Positions 1-10,688 of a stretch of 64,000 nt of DNA are shown one piece after another. The DNA is taken from contig CM046447.1 in assembly GCA_025506515.1 (NCBI GenBank), forward strand, positions 83,733,748 to 83,797,747, in the 5' to 3' direction. The position numbers and the translations under genes are program-made. The notes under the pieces are model-generated. The model searched no databases. It had not been told where the DNA came from and saw only the letters and a list, made by a program, of their open reading frames with translations. The DNA comes from Flaveria trinervia. Lineage: Eukaryota; Streptophyta; Magnoliopsida; Asterales; Asteraceae. Numbering within the stretch: position 1 is the first letter of the stretch; each line of letters begins with the position of its first letter.

Positions 1-490
1 ATTAGTTTGATTGCTTTTGCTCATATTGTGGTCTTACGCACACATTTGTGGCGTTTATTCTGCTCGTCACCCTTTATTGGAATTTGTTGATTGTGTTAAC
101 CAGGGATAAGATGTTAACCCACAGCTTGTTGAACAACTTAGTTTCTTCTTGAGATCATCAATAAGGTCTAATCGTATATTGTGTTAAATCTACCGACCTA
201 TCATCTGTGGTCTAACAACCTCTAGGTCTACTTTCTTTGTGTTACCTTAGTAGTAGCTAGTCTTGCTATCATTATTCTTTTTATATTGCTCAGACTACAC
301 AGACTTATATTTTGAACTTTGCATCTTATTTTATTTAATCTTTTAAAGTCCCAAGTGATTTGTACCTGTGTACTATCATTTTCCAAAGTCATTGAATCGG
401 TATCACATATACGATCTACTTTCTATCAGCCAGCCTCTCCTTCTCCCTTGTTTTTTTTCTTTTTTTTTGTTAATGTTACTAACCGACCTA
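1..490. other. AT-rich spacer downstream of E1 pol
   Basis: No convincing gene is visible. On the minus strand this follows the E1 RNase H end and a purine tract, so it is probably the pol-to-3' spacer of E1. It does not resemble the E1 LTR at 7173-7877. It holds T-rich runs near 450-470 and two copies of an ACCGACCTAT-type decamer near 191 and 481. The small ORF at 319-510 on the plus strand looks like chance. Confidence 0.5.
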
Positions 491-507
491 TTATCCCCCT
501 AAAATTC
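491..507 (-). other. PPT-like purine tract after E1 pol
   Basis: On the minus strand a purine-rich run with five consecutive G residues follows the end of the RNase H region by about 130 bp. It resembles the PPT that precedes LTRs in the other elements, but no E1-type LTR starts next to it. It is best seen as an internal or ghost PPT. Confidence 0.45.
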
Positions 508-632
508 TAAAACCGTAACCGATTTAAACTTTTTAGGATTTTAATAGGCGACCGAATAACATTAATGTAATTAAGCTACTTAAACAAAATAAAATTAAAA
601 GACAGATGGACAGTACGTATCGGACTACACAT

Positions 633-1402
633 GGTCATCATCGGGAATTACAACACTTTTCTTTTTAACTCCGTTGACCTCTAACAGATATAGAAAACAT
701 GGCTTGTCAAATACCTTTGTATAGAGGTCAGGGCGTTGAAAATCAGTATTTATTTTAATCAGATCGATTAAGTTCTTTTCAAAGCAATCACGTACAAAAA
801 GTGATATTTTATACTGATGTGTTTGGTCGTAGGATGTTGGACTGGATTTTAGTTATTGCAATCGCAGCAGAGTTATCAACAAAAATAGAAGTAGAGGAGA
901 ATTTCAAACTGTAGTCCCGCATTTGCTGTTGAATCCATATGATTTTTGAACAGCAACTTGCAGCAGCAACGTATTCGGCTTCACAGGTTGACAAAGCAAC
1001 CGAGGTCTGCTTCTTACACTGCGATGTCACTAATCTCCTCCCAAAGAATTGACATCCCGCTGATGTAGACTTGTAGTTCATCTTGAATCCACCGTAATCT
1101 GAGTCACTATACGTTGTCAGCTTGAAGTCATCGTCATGAGGATACCACAACCCAAGTGTTGGAGTACCCTTCAGATAATGAAAGATCCTTTTGACCCCTA
1201 TTAGATGGTTAACTTTTGGTTTTGCCTGATATCTTGAACATAAACATGTCGCATACATGATATCAGGTCGTGAGGCAGTGAGGTACATGAGAGATCCAAT
1301 CATACCTCTGTACATAGTGGCATCGACCAGATCACCATTCTCGTCAAGTGCTACATCATGGTTTGTAGCAAGTGGAGTCCCAGCTGCGGAAGTATTCTCC
1401 AT
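633..1402 (-). pseudogene. E1 RNase H domain (broken)
   Basis: This is a copia RNase H, which degrades the RNA strand of the RNA/DNA hybrid during reverse transcription. The minus-strand ORF from 1402 shows the conserved order SLMYLTASRPDIMYA, TYSDSDYGG with the catalytic Asp, STCEAEY with the catalytic Glu, and VDNSAA with the next Asp. The open frame stops at 809, but the following H-x-x-F-x-R-D and LYTKVF-like stretch can be read in another frame down to about 633, so at least one frameshift lies near 820. A Sirevirus RNase H normally finishes this way, so the domain is nearly full length but inactive as written. Confidence 0.85.
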
Positions 1403-1439
1403 GTCAAACCGACTGAAGATATCTCCTGCATACCTGGTC

Positions 1440-2160
1440 TAATGTAGGAAAATCCCTTTCGGTGCCTAATCCACCTGTAACTTGAGAAAGAATTTCATCT
1501 CTCCCATGGCACTCATCTCAAACTCAGCCTTCATTACTGCTTCAAACTCTTTACATATTTATTTGTTCTTTGAACCAAAGATTATGTCATCGACATAGAT
1601 TTGAACAAGCAATAAATCTCCATCCTTTTCTTTTATGAACAGTGTACAATCAATGACACCTCTGCGAAAACCATGTTTCACAAGGTGAGTCGAGAGTTTC
1701 TCATACCAGGCTCTGCGAGCTTGATGAAGTCCATATAGAGCCTTATCGAGTTTGTAAACTCTGTCCCGATGATATGGATCCTCAAATCCCTCGGGTTGAC
1801 TAACATACACTGTTTCTATTATTCCACCATGAGGGGAAGCACTCTTCATATCAAGTTGATAAACTTTAATCTTTATATAAGATGCATAGGCAAGGAAGAT
1901 GCGGATTGCTTCCATTCTTACCACGGCTGCAAACACTTCTTGAATTGAAGAAGTTCTTCTTACATGGCACTCACCCATGTCTCATCATTCAGGGCTTCAC
2001 TAACATACTTAGGCTCAAACTGAGACACAAAGCAACGATATGCACCATTATGAATGTAACCCTTTTCCATCATTGAGACATAATCAGCTGAATACAACTG
2101 ATTTCTGGTCTGAACTCCTGATCTCACATCTCCAATGACATTATCCAAAGGATGATACAC
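1440..2160 (-). pseudogene. E1 reverse transcriptase (broken)
   Basis: Copia reverse transcriptase in several frames. ORF 1978-1559 contains QLDMKSAS (palm Asp), YVSQPEGFEDP, LDKALYGLHQA and the catalytic YVDDIIFG box. ORF 2160-1960 holds the upstream SQFEPKYVSEAL stretch that precedes the RT in Sireviruses. The GTKWVFRNK and KARLVAQGY segments expected between the two are missing, which suggests an internal deletion near 1960-1980. In-frame stops occur between 1440 and 1560. The enzyme would copy element RNA into cDNA in virus-like particles; this copy is dead. Confidence 0.85.
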
Positions 2161-2219
2161 ATTTAGTCGTGAACCAGGAGTGGTTGGAACAACTACCTCA
2201 GAATCAAGATTATGAACAT

Positions 2220-2465
2220 TTAGTTCAGTATCTGAGGCAGTAGGATTCTGAGGTTCCGAAGACGCAAAGGCATCAATGTCACATCTTGTGGACTATCGGT
2301 AGGGGGAACTTGTTGGTCCTGATTGTTCTGATCAATCTCCATAGCTTCTTCTTCAGAGGAAGAGTCACTATCTACAAGTGCTCCCCCTGAGTTGGTAGAT
2401 GAATCGCCTTGTAGGCCAGATGATGTAGATTCCTGAGCTGGTGTGTTTAGAACATCATACATCAT
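2220..2465 (-). pseudogene. E1 integrase-RT linker, Ser/Asp-rich
   Basis: An 81-residue frame rich in Ser, Asp, Glu and Pro lies between the integrase and RT pieces. Such low-complexity spacers separate the two enzymes in Sirevirus pol polyproteins. No domain is recognisable. Flanking bases 2466-2765 hold degraded integrase C-terminal sequence with stops. Confidence 0.55.
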
Positions 2466-2765
2466 CTTTGTAGCTAACTCATAATTAGAAGTTGAGAGTG
2501 GTATGTTGAAGAACTGGAAGAATCCATCATAGTCGGAAAAGAAGGCGGGTCCTTTTCCAGCAGGTGGTGTGGTGTATCTCTGAATATCAATATTACACCA
2601 TACTTCTACCTAACCCGTTGAGTTGTTATAGACCCTCTTGTTTGGTATGTTGTATCCTAGAAAGATACCATCATCAGCTTTCTCGCTAAATTTCCCTTCC
2701 TGAGTCTTCTTCAGTAGGGTGCACACAGCGCCAAACGGCTCGAGATACTCTAGAATTGGTTTACG

Positions 2766-3842
2766 TCATTGTAGTAGCTCGTAGCATGTCTTCCCATGGC
2801 GTTTGACTACCAGAACTCGATTTAGTGTATAACATGCATTTGCAACTGCTTCATTCCAGAATTGGATAGGTAGTTTTGAGTCTGCTTGCATTGTCCGTGC
2901 CGTCTCTATCAAGCTGCAATTCTTCCTTTCAGTAACACCGTTCATCTGAGGAGTGTAGGTAGAAGTGAGCTGATGCACAATTCCTTTTTCCTTGCAGTAA
3001 GCCTCTATCCATTGATTCTTGAACTCGGTTCCGTTGTCTGAGCGCACTTGACATACCTTCAACTTGTATAGGGACTCCAGAGTAGTTACTAACTCTTTGA
3101 ATGACTCAAATGTTTCTGATTTGGATTTCAGAAACATCACCCAAGTGAATCTTGAGTAGTCATGAGTAACTACATAGCAGTACAAGTCGCCTACAATGCT
3201 TCTTGTACTGAATGGACCAAACAGATCCATGTCAAGAAGTTCAAGAGGAAGTTCGATAGAGTGAACTTTCTTTTCCTTATGAGCCTTCTTTGTCTGTTTA
3301 CCCTTCTTGCACGCAACAAAGAAATCCGGAAGTTCGAAGTTTTTGATGTTAACTCCTCTCACTAGATCATTCTGGATCAAGTGATTCATCTTCCATGGAT
3401 TAATGTGTCCTATTCTCCTATGCCAGGAGATGGATTCCTTCTCAGTAGCTTTTGACAAGAAGCACTGGACTTCATGATCCGTTGTGGAGGCCTTCGATAG
3501 ATCCAAGACATAAAGGTCCTTATATCTTGAGGCAAACATTAATACTTGATCCTCCGGGATGACATAGTCCTTCTTCAGGACATAGAACTTCTTGTTGTCA
3601 AACACTACCTTAAAGTCTTTATAACAAATTTGAGAAACATAAAGCAAGTTATTCTGAAGTTGTTGGACATAATTTACCTTGTCGAAATTCACTTTCTGAG
3701 TACCTACTTCTCCTTGAGCTGTGATGTACCCACTTTTGTTTCCAGCAAAACAAACATGACCTCCTTTTATCTGTTTGATGTTTGATAAGAGATCCCACTT
3801 CCCTGTCATGTATCTGGATGCTCTGCTGTCTATAATCCACAT
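2766..3842 (-). pseudogene. E1 protease, GAG-pre-integrase and integrase
   Basis: A 358-residue frame starts with the remains of the aspartic protease: the usual D-S-G triad reads DSR here and the following H is Y, so protease activity is lost. A GAG-pre-integrase zinc region follows (WHRRIGHINPWKMNHL, then ACKKGKQ). The integrase core comes next with the first Asp in LDMDLFGP, the second in RSDNGTEF and the Glu in NGVTERKN, spaced as in the D,D-35-E triad. The ORF runs into the INT C-terminus with VLVVKRHGKTCYELL. The family role is polyprotein cleavage and cDNA insertion in the nucleus. The DSG to DSR change fits a G-to-A mutation. Confidence 0.88.
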
Positions 3843-4196
3843 GTTGGTTTCAACACTATATCATACACCCTACACATTCAGTTTGAAAATATTAATTCAG
3901 GTTAGGAACCCAAGCCTTCACCGGCTTGGGTTTCCCAGAGGTATCACACATCATAAAGGTAACATATTAACCATTTGAGGATGAGGGAAGTTCAGATGTT
4001 TTCTTGTTCTCATTATCAGACAATGAGGTTGATTTCTCCTTTCATAGGCCAGCTTTGTGTAAGGCCTGTTTATGATAAACAGACGACTAGCTAATGTGTT
4101 GAACTTTAGGTTCACTATCTCTTTTAGGTGGCGTCACTGAGTTCCTCTTAAAAGAGCTAGGTTTTTGTTCAGGAAGTTCAACTTTCCTCCTCGGTG

Positions 4197-4691
4197 TCTA
4201 ATAGTAAGGATAGTGAGATGCAATGTGTCCATACTCTCCACAACTGTAGCAAGCTCTGCTTTCGACTTTATGATTTAACTGCTTTTATGGAGAAATATGT
4301 GACACCCTGGTGACCTTACTTTGTTTTGGTTTCGACTCACCTTGTTTAGATGTTTTGTCTGGTTTAACAAAGTTTTTGCTTTAACATTTTTAACATCTTT
4401 TTCTTTTCTATTTTCTGGACTTTGACATGATGCACGTGATTGGTTAATATTACTGGTCTTTTTAGGTTCAGATTTGATAGTTTTTGAACTAGACTTAATA
4501 CTAACCTTTTCAAACTCTTTGTCCAGATTAATACAAGGCCTTTTACCTTTTGCCTTTGAAATGGCCACCTTTTGTTTAGTCTCAGATCCATTTGATGAAC
4601 ATGTGGAATCTGGATCACTTACAAAAGGAGTAGACACCACATGATCCTTGATTGGATTATCATTGATTGGTTTACATTTTGTGTTCATCAA
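4197..4691 (-). pseudogene. E1 gag-pol linker with decayed zinc knuckle
   Basis: ORF 4691-4275 is a Lys/Ser-rich linker. Just downstream at about 4197-4262 a second CCHC-like knuckle reads C-Y-S-C-G-E-Y-G-H and ends in Tyr where the last Cys is expected, followed by a stop. Sireviruses often carry more than one knuckle, for binding the element RNA. Between 3843 and 4196 only degraded coding sequence with stops is seen. Confidence 0.6.
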
Positions 4692-4783
4692 GATCTCATC
4701 TGGTGGTGAACCACTCTATAACCCAATCCCTCCCCATTATTTCTTTCTCTCACTAAGTTTTGGACTATGTGTGAAGAACAAGT

Positions 4784-5347
4784 TCAACTATGTAGTTTTT
4801 GTTTTAGAGAATTAACTTCTACTTCTACAACTACCTTTTCTTTCTTAGTGTCCTCTAGGAAGTTAAGATAGTATCTAATGTCATTAGCTTGGTGAAAGGC
4901 TATAACTTTTGTTTCCATAAGTTGTTTGTTCAAAAGGTCTATCTTTTCTTTATAACTATGCTCATTTTGTTTTAAAACTCGGTTGGCCTCAGTGCATAGT
5001 TCTAGGTCCTTTACTAAGTTATCATTATGATCTAATAACCTAGAAAATGTTAAATCAATGCTTTCCCTAAATTTATTACAGTCAGAACAAGCATGATTAG
5101 TAAAGAGTTGGTCGGTAGTACTTACCTGAGCGGTTTCTGAAGAATCAGCCATCAATGCAGAATTTGATGTTTCTAGAGCTGGTGATTCTGACGTTGTCAT
5201 AGTACTCCCTTCTTTAGGCAGATAGGTGACCACTGGTGCAGTTTCTTTTGATGTTGACATCACAAGTTCGACTGCTATATCTCCTTCACTCGCAGAGTCA
5301 TCATCAATATCCTCCACACTAGCTCCAGTCATGTCCTTCATCATCAT
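4784..5347 (-). pseudogene. E1 gag C-terminal acidic and coiled-coil region
   Basis: A 187-residue frame overlaps the end of the main gag ORF by 29 bases, consistent with a frameshift splitting one original gag. It starts acidic (DIDDDSASEGD), then has Thr/Ser-rich sequence, a CSDC pair and a long heptad-type stretch rich in Leu, Lys and Glu. Comparable coiled coils follow the knuckle in the gag of A, B and F here. It probably mediates gag self-association. Confidence 0.65.
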
Positions 5348-6680
5348 GAGCAGTCAAGGCTTTGGGATCCTTGCTTGATGAAGTAGGACTGCTAGTGGGT
5401 TTCTCCTGATGATTGAAGGAGGAGAAAGGATTCCCATTACCAGTCGTCTTTGGCTTCACACACTCCCTTTTGAAGTGCCCTTTCTCACCGCAGTTGAAGT
5501 AGGTTACCTTGGATTTGTCAAAGCCGAAGGTAGTGTTCTTAGTCGCAATCAAATTTTGTCCGATCTTTTTGACAAACTTCTTAGCTCTCCAGACTGCACT
5601 GGCTAAGGCCCACATTATGTCCATCCTCTCCAGCTCTGTCTCATCCACCTGCTCATAGTCCTCATCTGCCAGGTGGCAGTTCCCAATCTTTCTAGCAATT
5701 AGTCCATCATAGGAGTGGACTACCACAGCAAAGAGATCCATGTGCTCTTTAGCTACCTCAACTTTCACATTGCCAAAGTTCTCGGTCTTTAGCTTTGCTG
5801 CATTTGCTTCAGGTGCAATATATTGGGTACGAGACGACCCTAACATTTCTGACCCTAAAGTAGAGGCTGGTGAGGGACTAGACGAGCTTGATTCAAAAGT
5901 TGTCTGAAGAGGTGCTCCAGATGTCTTGGCTTGAGGAGTCACATTGTACAGCGCTGGGTTCTGATCATATGAAGACTTTTGAGCTCTGTACTTCATCCTC
6001 AGTTCTTCTTCTCTCAATTTCAGAATGAAGTCATTGATATCTAACTTCGTTAGCATGCAATTCTGTCTGAGATTGGAGACAAATGACACCCATTTCTCTG
6101 GCAGCCTGTCTGCAAAGTTGGACACATTGTTCTCCATGGACGTCGATACTCCATGAGTGTGCATCTCACTCATCAAGTGGTAGAATCTATCAATCACATC
6201 ATCTAGACTTTCTTTTCCCATCGAGGAGAAGTTGTCAAACTCCTTCTTTAAAGCCTTAGCCTTTACGGCCTTCAATAATGCATTTCCGTCATATTGTTTC
6301 TCCAATGCATCCCAGAGCTTCTTTGCTTGTGTATATTCTGAGAATTGTTGAAAAATATCCTTCGGAATTGACCGAGTAAGAAAAGCAAAAACTTTCTTCT
6401 CTGCATTGTATTTTACCTTTTGTCCGTCAATCATGCCACCAAGTGTGAGTTTGACACCATGAGCTCCTATAGGCATGCAGTACCCCGACTCTATAGACTC
6501 CCACAGATTTGGATCTACTCCATTTAAGTAGATCTCGAAATGTTGTTTCCATTGTGGATATTCGTCTAACGTGATCAGCTTTGGGGGTTTGTTGTGATTC
6601 CACACCTCATTCTCGAGTAGCAGTAAATTTTGTATACGTGAGTCTCTCCCTGCTGTAAAGGCTGAATATTGGACTTCCAT
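5319..6680 (-). CDS. E1 gag nucleocapsid protein (UBN2/copia gag)
   Basis: A 453-residue ORF, start ATG at 6680, close to D's gag (shared YSAFTAG, SRIQNLLLLENEV, YPQWK, YLNGVD, LWESIE). Residues about 30-230 form the copia-type gag fold with AKKLWDALEKQYDG and MSEMHTHG. A retroviral zinc knuckle near residue 405 reads Y-F-N-C-G-E-K-G-H-F-K-R-E-C: the first Cys is Tyr, one base change, so zinc binding should be impaired. Gag packages element RNA into cytoplasmic particles. It is the longest intact E1 frame, but its natural C-terminus is split off into the overlapping frame at 4784-5347. Confidence 0.85.
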   Translation of the reverse strand: MEVQYSAFTAGRDSRIQNLLLLENEVWNHNKPPKLITLDEYPQWKQHFEIYLNGVDPNLWESIESGYCMPIGAHGVKLTLGGMIDGQKVKYNAEKKVFAFLTRSIPKDIFQQFSEYTQAKKLWDALEKQYDGNALLKAVKAKALKKEFDNFSSMGKESLDDVIDRFYHLMSEMHTHGVSTSMENNVSNFADRLPEKWVSFVSNLRQNCMLTKLDINDFILKLREEELRMKYRAQKSSYDQNPALYNVTPQAKTSGAPLQTTFESSSSSPSPASTLGSEMLGSSRTQYIAPEANAAKLKTENFGNVKVEVAKEHMDLFAVVVHSYDGLIARKIGNCHLADEDYEQVDETELERMDIMWALASAVWRAKKFVKKIGQNLIATKNTTFGFDKSKVTYFNCGEKGHFKRECVKPKTTGNGNPFSSFNHQEKPTSSPTSSSKDPKALTAHDDEGHDWS

Positions 6681-7158
6681 TGCTATTAACTTGAACTTTA
6701 AACTAAGCTTTTGTATTAGTGCGAATGATGTTGTGCGATTGGGCTATTCAGGCGATTGAACTATGCGGATGGTTCAATCGTGCGACTGAACAAATGCGGA
6801 TGACTCAGTCGGCCGAATGAACTAATGCGGATGAACAATGCAAATAGTCTTCTCAGTCGGACGAATGGAAGTGCGACTGTGTCCAATCATGCGTATGGGG
6901 AATGCATATGACCTCAGTCGTGCGATTGAGTAAATCGTTCCCCTGAACCTATTGGATTTAGAAAATTTCTAGGTTTAAGGTTTTGAACGCAAAAACATGA
7001 ATTTTTGCTAACCCTAATTGCCGTATGCCGGAAAAAACTTGACTTTATGATTAGGAGACATCTAAAACCCGATTTGACACAAAAGATTGTGTTTTTGAGT
7101 GTAAAAACACAATTTTTTATATCAAAACGATTGAATCACACGTAAATCTAGAGCCAAA
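6681..7158 (-). repeat. E1 leader with family-I motif cluster
   Basis: Untranslated leader between PBS and gag. From about 6728 to 6930 it carries irregularly spaced variants of the family-I quasi-palindrome (AATCGTGCGACT, GTCGGCCGAATG, AGTCGTGCGATT and relatives) interleaved with ATGCGGATG-like words. D's leader has the same type of cluster at 15780-16020. No ORF is expected here. Confidence 0.7.
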
Positions 7159-7170
7159 GCTCTGATACCA
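7159..7170 (-). other. E1 primer-binding site (tRNA-iMet)
   Basis: The minus strand reads TGGTATCAGAGC, complementary to the 3' end of plant initiator tRNA-Met. It lies 2 bp from the LTR end at 7173, the normal PBS position. Confidence 0.95.
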
Positions 7171-7246
7171 CTTGTTAGGGATCATGTAGTAGACGAATAC
7201 TAACAAATTTTCGCGTGTACCGAATCAAATAGTGCGGAATCCTATT

Positions 7247-7264
7247 TGATTGGCGATCCAATCA
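7247..7264. promoter_or_regulatory. Conserved double-CCAAT inverted repeat in E1 LTR
   Basis: TGATTGGCGATCCAATCA has 7-bp perfect arms around a 4-base centre, giving back-to-back ATTGG/CCAAT boxes. The same hairpin is in C's left LTR (21878-21895) and D's LTR (15458-15475). It lies downstream of the TATA box, so it would be in R/U5 of the transcript and could act as DNA or as an RNA hairpin near the PBS. Confidence 0.6.
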
Positions 7265-7439
7265 GTGAGAACGCACGTAGAATCAATTAAAGATTGAATC
7301 TAAACGTTAAGAACGACTAGCAATCGATCTACTGCGCTCTTTGAAGTTGAAACAGGTTATTAGAGGTCTCTGGACGGCTAGGATATGTCTAGGTATCAAG
7401 ATATTCGAAGTCTCTAGTTTTTCCACGAATTAAGTTGTA

Positions 7440-7447
7440 TTTATAGG
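7440..7447 (-). promoter_or_regulatory. TATA box of E1 LTR
   Basis: The minus strand reads CCTATAAATAC. The same box occurs in the LTRs of D and C-left at the same place relative to the motif array and the double-CCAAT block. Confidence 0.7.
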
Positions 7448-7460
7448 TTAAGGTTTCTCA

Positions 7461-7609
7461 ATCGTGCGACTGGACCATTTGCATGGTTCAGTTGTGCGAT
7501 TGAGTCATGTGGTTGATCCATTCGCACGACTGAGTGTTCAGTCGTGCGACTGAGTCAATCTCATGTTTCAATCATGTGACTGATCCAGTCTCCTTGTTCA
7601 TTCGTATGA
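7461..7609 (-). repeat. Six-site family-I motif array in E1 U3
   Basis: Six variants of A(A/G)TCG-N2-CGA(C/T)T start at about 7461, 7491, 7520, 7540, 7570 and 7600. Spacing from the TATA side is 30, 29, 20, 30 and 30 bp. The first site lies 13 bp upstream of the TATA box. D and C-left show the same spacing. Confidence 0.8.
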
Positions 7610-7877
7610 TTGGTTCATTAGCATGAAGTTGTTCATGTGTATGGTCCATTAGCATAGGCCAATCGCATGAGAACTTCACATGATTAAGTTTGAATATGTT
7701 TCACAATCATTAATTGATTTAGATAGTGTTCAAACAACCACAACCTATATAGTCAAGTCAATAAGCGTTATTACATACCAACCAATGAAATATTCAACAT
7801 TAAGCACAGCCACAACCTATAAATACCGGACAAAGATATTACATTAAGATCAGAAACTAGGGACACATGTACCTACA

Positions 7878-8969
7878 AACCATTTAACCAAAGGCCTTGG
7901 CCATGATGTATTTCCGTTTCAAATTCATAAATACAAAACTTTAAACAAACCCCAATTCTCCAAGAACCCTATTTTCAATTGATTCGAAATTGAACCACCA
8001 ATTGATGTTGTTAATCATATTATGGTTAGGGCTTTCATCCCTCGACTAAATTGAGTATGCATACATGTTTACTTACCTGTTTTGTAGATAAATTTGATAT
8101 GAACAAGTGAAGAACAGACGAAGAACACCACGGTTATATCGCGATGGTGTCCGATTTCAATTGGTGATAATAACGCGATTAATTGCACAGAAAGCTTCCA
8201 AAAGAGACGGTGATTGAAAGCCCTCACTCAATTGCGGTTCTAAATATGCAGAAGATAGTGTTTGACTAAGCAGCAGACTCGACGATGGTGAGGTTCCATT
8301 ATGATGGTTGGGTGTTGTTTCAGTTAGAATTTCGTTTGATAGCAGCTTAGGTTTGATTAAATCATCAATTAGGTACCATTTAATTGAGTTATTATTATGT
8401 TTTAATGGTCGAACGGCTATAAGATTAAGAGGCGTCGGTTGTTTGGTCAAATGAGATTTGTAACCAGCGTTTAAACGTAATTAAGGTGCCCATTAAAGTT
8501 AAAAACATGGATACGAAAGGATTTGGAACGATTTGGGTAACAAATGCGGGTGTTTTCGTGGATTTTGGGGCTCGCCAGAGCTCCTACCGGAGTTTCGCCG
8601 GAAAATCATGAAGGTAATGGGGTGGGGGTTTGGGTTTTTAATAATTTATTCATTTAGTCCCTGCAGTTTTGTTTTTATTTTTTTATGCACAAAACCTGCA
8701 TTTAAAGTTTTAAAAATAACAATTTACCCCTTAACTTAATTGTTTTAAGTTTTAGTTATTATAATTCTCATTATTATTATTAGTATTATTATTATATGTA
8801 TTAGTATTATTATTATTATTATCATTATTATTATTTCATTAACTTAGAAACTTTAAATTAAACAAGGAATCATACATAAATAGCCCACCAAGTTTCATAA
8901 ATAGCATAAATAGACCTTATAAGGATTAACAAAATTAACTTTTAATTAATAACAATACAAGATGTTATA
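7878..8969 (-). repeat. H 3' LTR fragment
   Basis: About 1.1 kb between E1 and the H PPT, without a credible gene. It fits an LTR interior, including the near-palindromic TTTAGTCCCTGCAG stretch near 8655, and an ATT-rich microsatellite at about 8757-8840. The boundary next to the PPT would read TATAAC on the minus strand where TGTAAC is expected, consistent with one G-to-A change. The ORF at 8157-8450 lies inside and has no recognisable features. Confidence 0.65.
8757..8840. repeat. ATT/TTA microsatellite
   Basis: An imperfect run of ATT units with AGT and ATC interruptions, about 80 bp, inside H's left LTR fragment. Confidence 0.85.
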
Positions 8970-8970
8970 G

Positions 8971-8986
8971 TCTCCCCAACTTAAAA
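8971..8986 (-). other. H polypurine tract
   Basis: The minus strand reads TTTTAAGTTGGGGAGA just before the LTR boundary at about 8969. This is a typical gypsy PPT ending in a G-run, where plus-strand DNA synthesis is primed. Confidence 0.75.
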
Positions 8987-9020
8987 GAATTTCGTCCCGA
9001 AATTAAGAAAAATGAAACTA

Positions 9021-9602
9021 TACAAATAAGAACGGGTATCTCTTCTTCATGTACTCCCCGCGTTCCTAAGTAAATTCAACGCCATGTTTATTCTCCCAAC
9101 GAACCTTAACAATTAGGGTAGTTGTGGTTCTAGTCTTCTTCATGATGCGGTCCATGATCTCAACAGCCTCCTCAATAAAATGCAAGGACTCGTCGATCTG
9201 AATGTCTTCCAGCGGAACATACAGACTTTCGTCGGCCAAGCACTTCCTCAAGTTTGAAACGTGGAACGCAAGATGAACTCCACTAAGATCGGAAGGTAGT
9301 TCCAGTTTATAAGCCACTTTCCCAATCCTTTTCAGGATTTCGAAAGGTCCTACAAATCTTGGAGCCAATTTACCCTTCTTTCCAAAGCGAACCACACCTT
9401 TCCACGGTCAAACCATAAGAAGAACCATCTCCCCAACTTGTAATTCCAATGGCTTATGTCGCTTATCAGCATAGCTCTTTGGTTGACTTCTTGCCACTTT
9501 AAGGTTCTTGCGGATTATAGGGACTTTATCGGTTGTTTCTTGTATAAGTGAAGAACCAGTGATGAAGTATTCACCAATATCGGTCCAGCAGATCAGTGAA
9601 CG
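9021..9602 (-). pseudogene. H integrase C-terminus and chromodomain
   Basis: ORF 9395-9066 holds the end of the gypsy integrase (GPFEILKRIGKVAYKLELP, then LRKCLADE) followed by a chromodomain-like tail with VPLEDIQIDE, VEIMDR and VRWENKHGVEFT. The next codon is a stop (TAG) where chromoviruses keep a Trp; conserved tail residues then continue in frame to about 9021. Bases 9396-9602 hold the preceding linker in a broken frame. Chromodomains of this class are known to help direct integration to methylated histone H3. The premature stop removes the terminal helix. Confidence 0.82.
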
Positions 9603-10688
9603 TCATTTACGACCATAAAGTGCTTCGAATGGTGCCATCTTGATACTTGAGTGGTAACTATTGTTATATGATAATTCTGCGAGCGGTAGATGCGTATCCC
9701 AATCACCACCAAAGTCAAGGACACACAGGCGTAGCAAATCCTCCAAGGTTTGGATCGTTCGCTCGGTTTGACCATTAGTTTGAGGATGGTAAGCCGTGCT
9801 TAGATCTACTTGTGTACCAAAGAGTTCTTGCGTAGACGACCAAAAATTCGAAGTGAAACGAGCGTCTTGGTAGGATATGATCTGCAAAGGCACCCTATGA
9901 CGACTTACAATCTCATCAACGTATATACAAGCCAACCTTGATGTCTTGTAAGTGTCACATAAAGGTATAAAATGTGCAGATTTGGTCAATCGGTCAACGA
10001 TTACCTGTATGTTATTATGACCACGAGATGTTCGGGGTAGCTTAGTTATGAATTCCATGGATATGTGTTCCCACTTCCACATAGGAATCTCGGGTTGCTC
10101 AAGTAATCCACTTGGACGTTGATGTTTGGCTTTAACCTTCATACACGTGAGGCACTTAGCTACGTAAGTTGCTATATCCTTCTTCATTCCAGGCCACCAA
10201 TAGTGACCACGTAGATCCATGTACATCTTATCGGAACCAGGATGAATAGAATATCGAGTTTGATGAGCCTCATTCATGATAAAGGTACGAAGATTATCGT
10301 GATTTGGAACCCAAATTCGATTTGTGAAGTACATCAATCCATTGGGTTTCGTTTCCAATCGGGTTAAAAGATTATGCTCCAGTTCATCCTTCATTCTTCC
10401 TTCTCGTTGCACCATTTGTTGAGCCTCAAAGATACTAGACTCGATGTCACTATCTATTCTCAAGTTTTGTAACAACACAGTAGTCTCGTTGACAACTAGT
10501 CGAATCTCAGTATCAAACTCACCCAACGTGTCAAACCATTGTCGTCGATCGCGAATTTCTTGGAACGAGATTGTCTTGTTGTGACTCTTTCGACTTAGAG
10601 CATCGGCTACAACATTTGCCTTACCAGGATGGCATTTAATGTCACAATCGTAGTCACTAATCAACACCAACCAGCGACATTGTCTCAT
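9603..10688 (-). pseudogene. H RNase H end and integrase core
   Basis: A 361-residue frame. It begins with the RNase H C-terminus (PGKANVVADALSRK). A zinc-binding HHCC region follows (HPGSDKMY, GHYWWPGMKKDI, CLTCMKVK). The integrase core follows: the first catalytic position reads SMEFIT, with Glu where Asp is usual, the second region reads ISYQDARFTS, with SYQD where SDRD is usual, and the Glu is present in YHPQTNGQTERTI. It ends in FEALYGRK. The two altered sites argue that the enzyme is inactive though the frame is open. Confidence 0.88.

Larger units (their letters stand above)
1..7877 (-). mobile_element. E1: Sirevirus-like Ty1/copia element, left end off window
   Basis: Reading right to left on the minus strand the order is LTR, tRNA-Met PBS, leader, gag, Lys/Ser-rich linker, protease, integrase, RT, RNase H, and then a spacer that runs off the window. 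This gag-PR-INT-RT-RH order is diagnostic of Ty1/copia, and the long gag with linker and post-pol spacer matches Sirevirus-type elements. The 3' LTR is not present between the RNase H end and base 1, so the element continues to the left. Its right end abuts sequence resembling H's 3' LTR, so E1 appears to be inserted in H. Coding regions are broken by frameshifts and stops, so it is a non-functional copy. Confidence 0.88.
7173..7877 (-). repeat. E1 5' LTR (705 bp)
   Basis: On the plus strand it starts TGTTAGGG beside the PBS and ends CCTACA, giving TG...CA termini. It aligns by eye with D's LTR (reverse complement) and C's left LTR. A 48-bp block at 7223-7272 is almost identical in all three. 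It contains a TATA box, a phased array upstream of it and, near the PBS side, the inverted repeat TGATTGGCGATCCAATCA. The partner LTR is off window. Confidence 0.9.

Noticed and set aside
319..510. 63-codon ORF near the left end
   Set aside because: T-rich chance frame in a spacer; no recognisable motif.
8157..8450. 97-codon ORF on the minus strand
   Set aside because: Lies within H's LTR fragment, with no domain and no supporting context.
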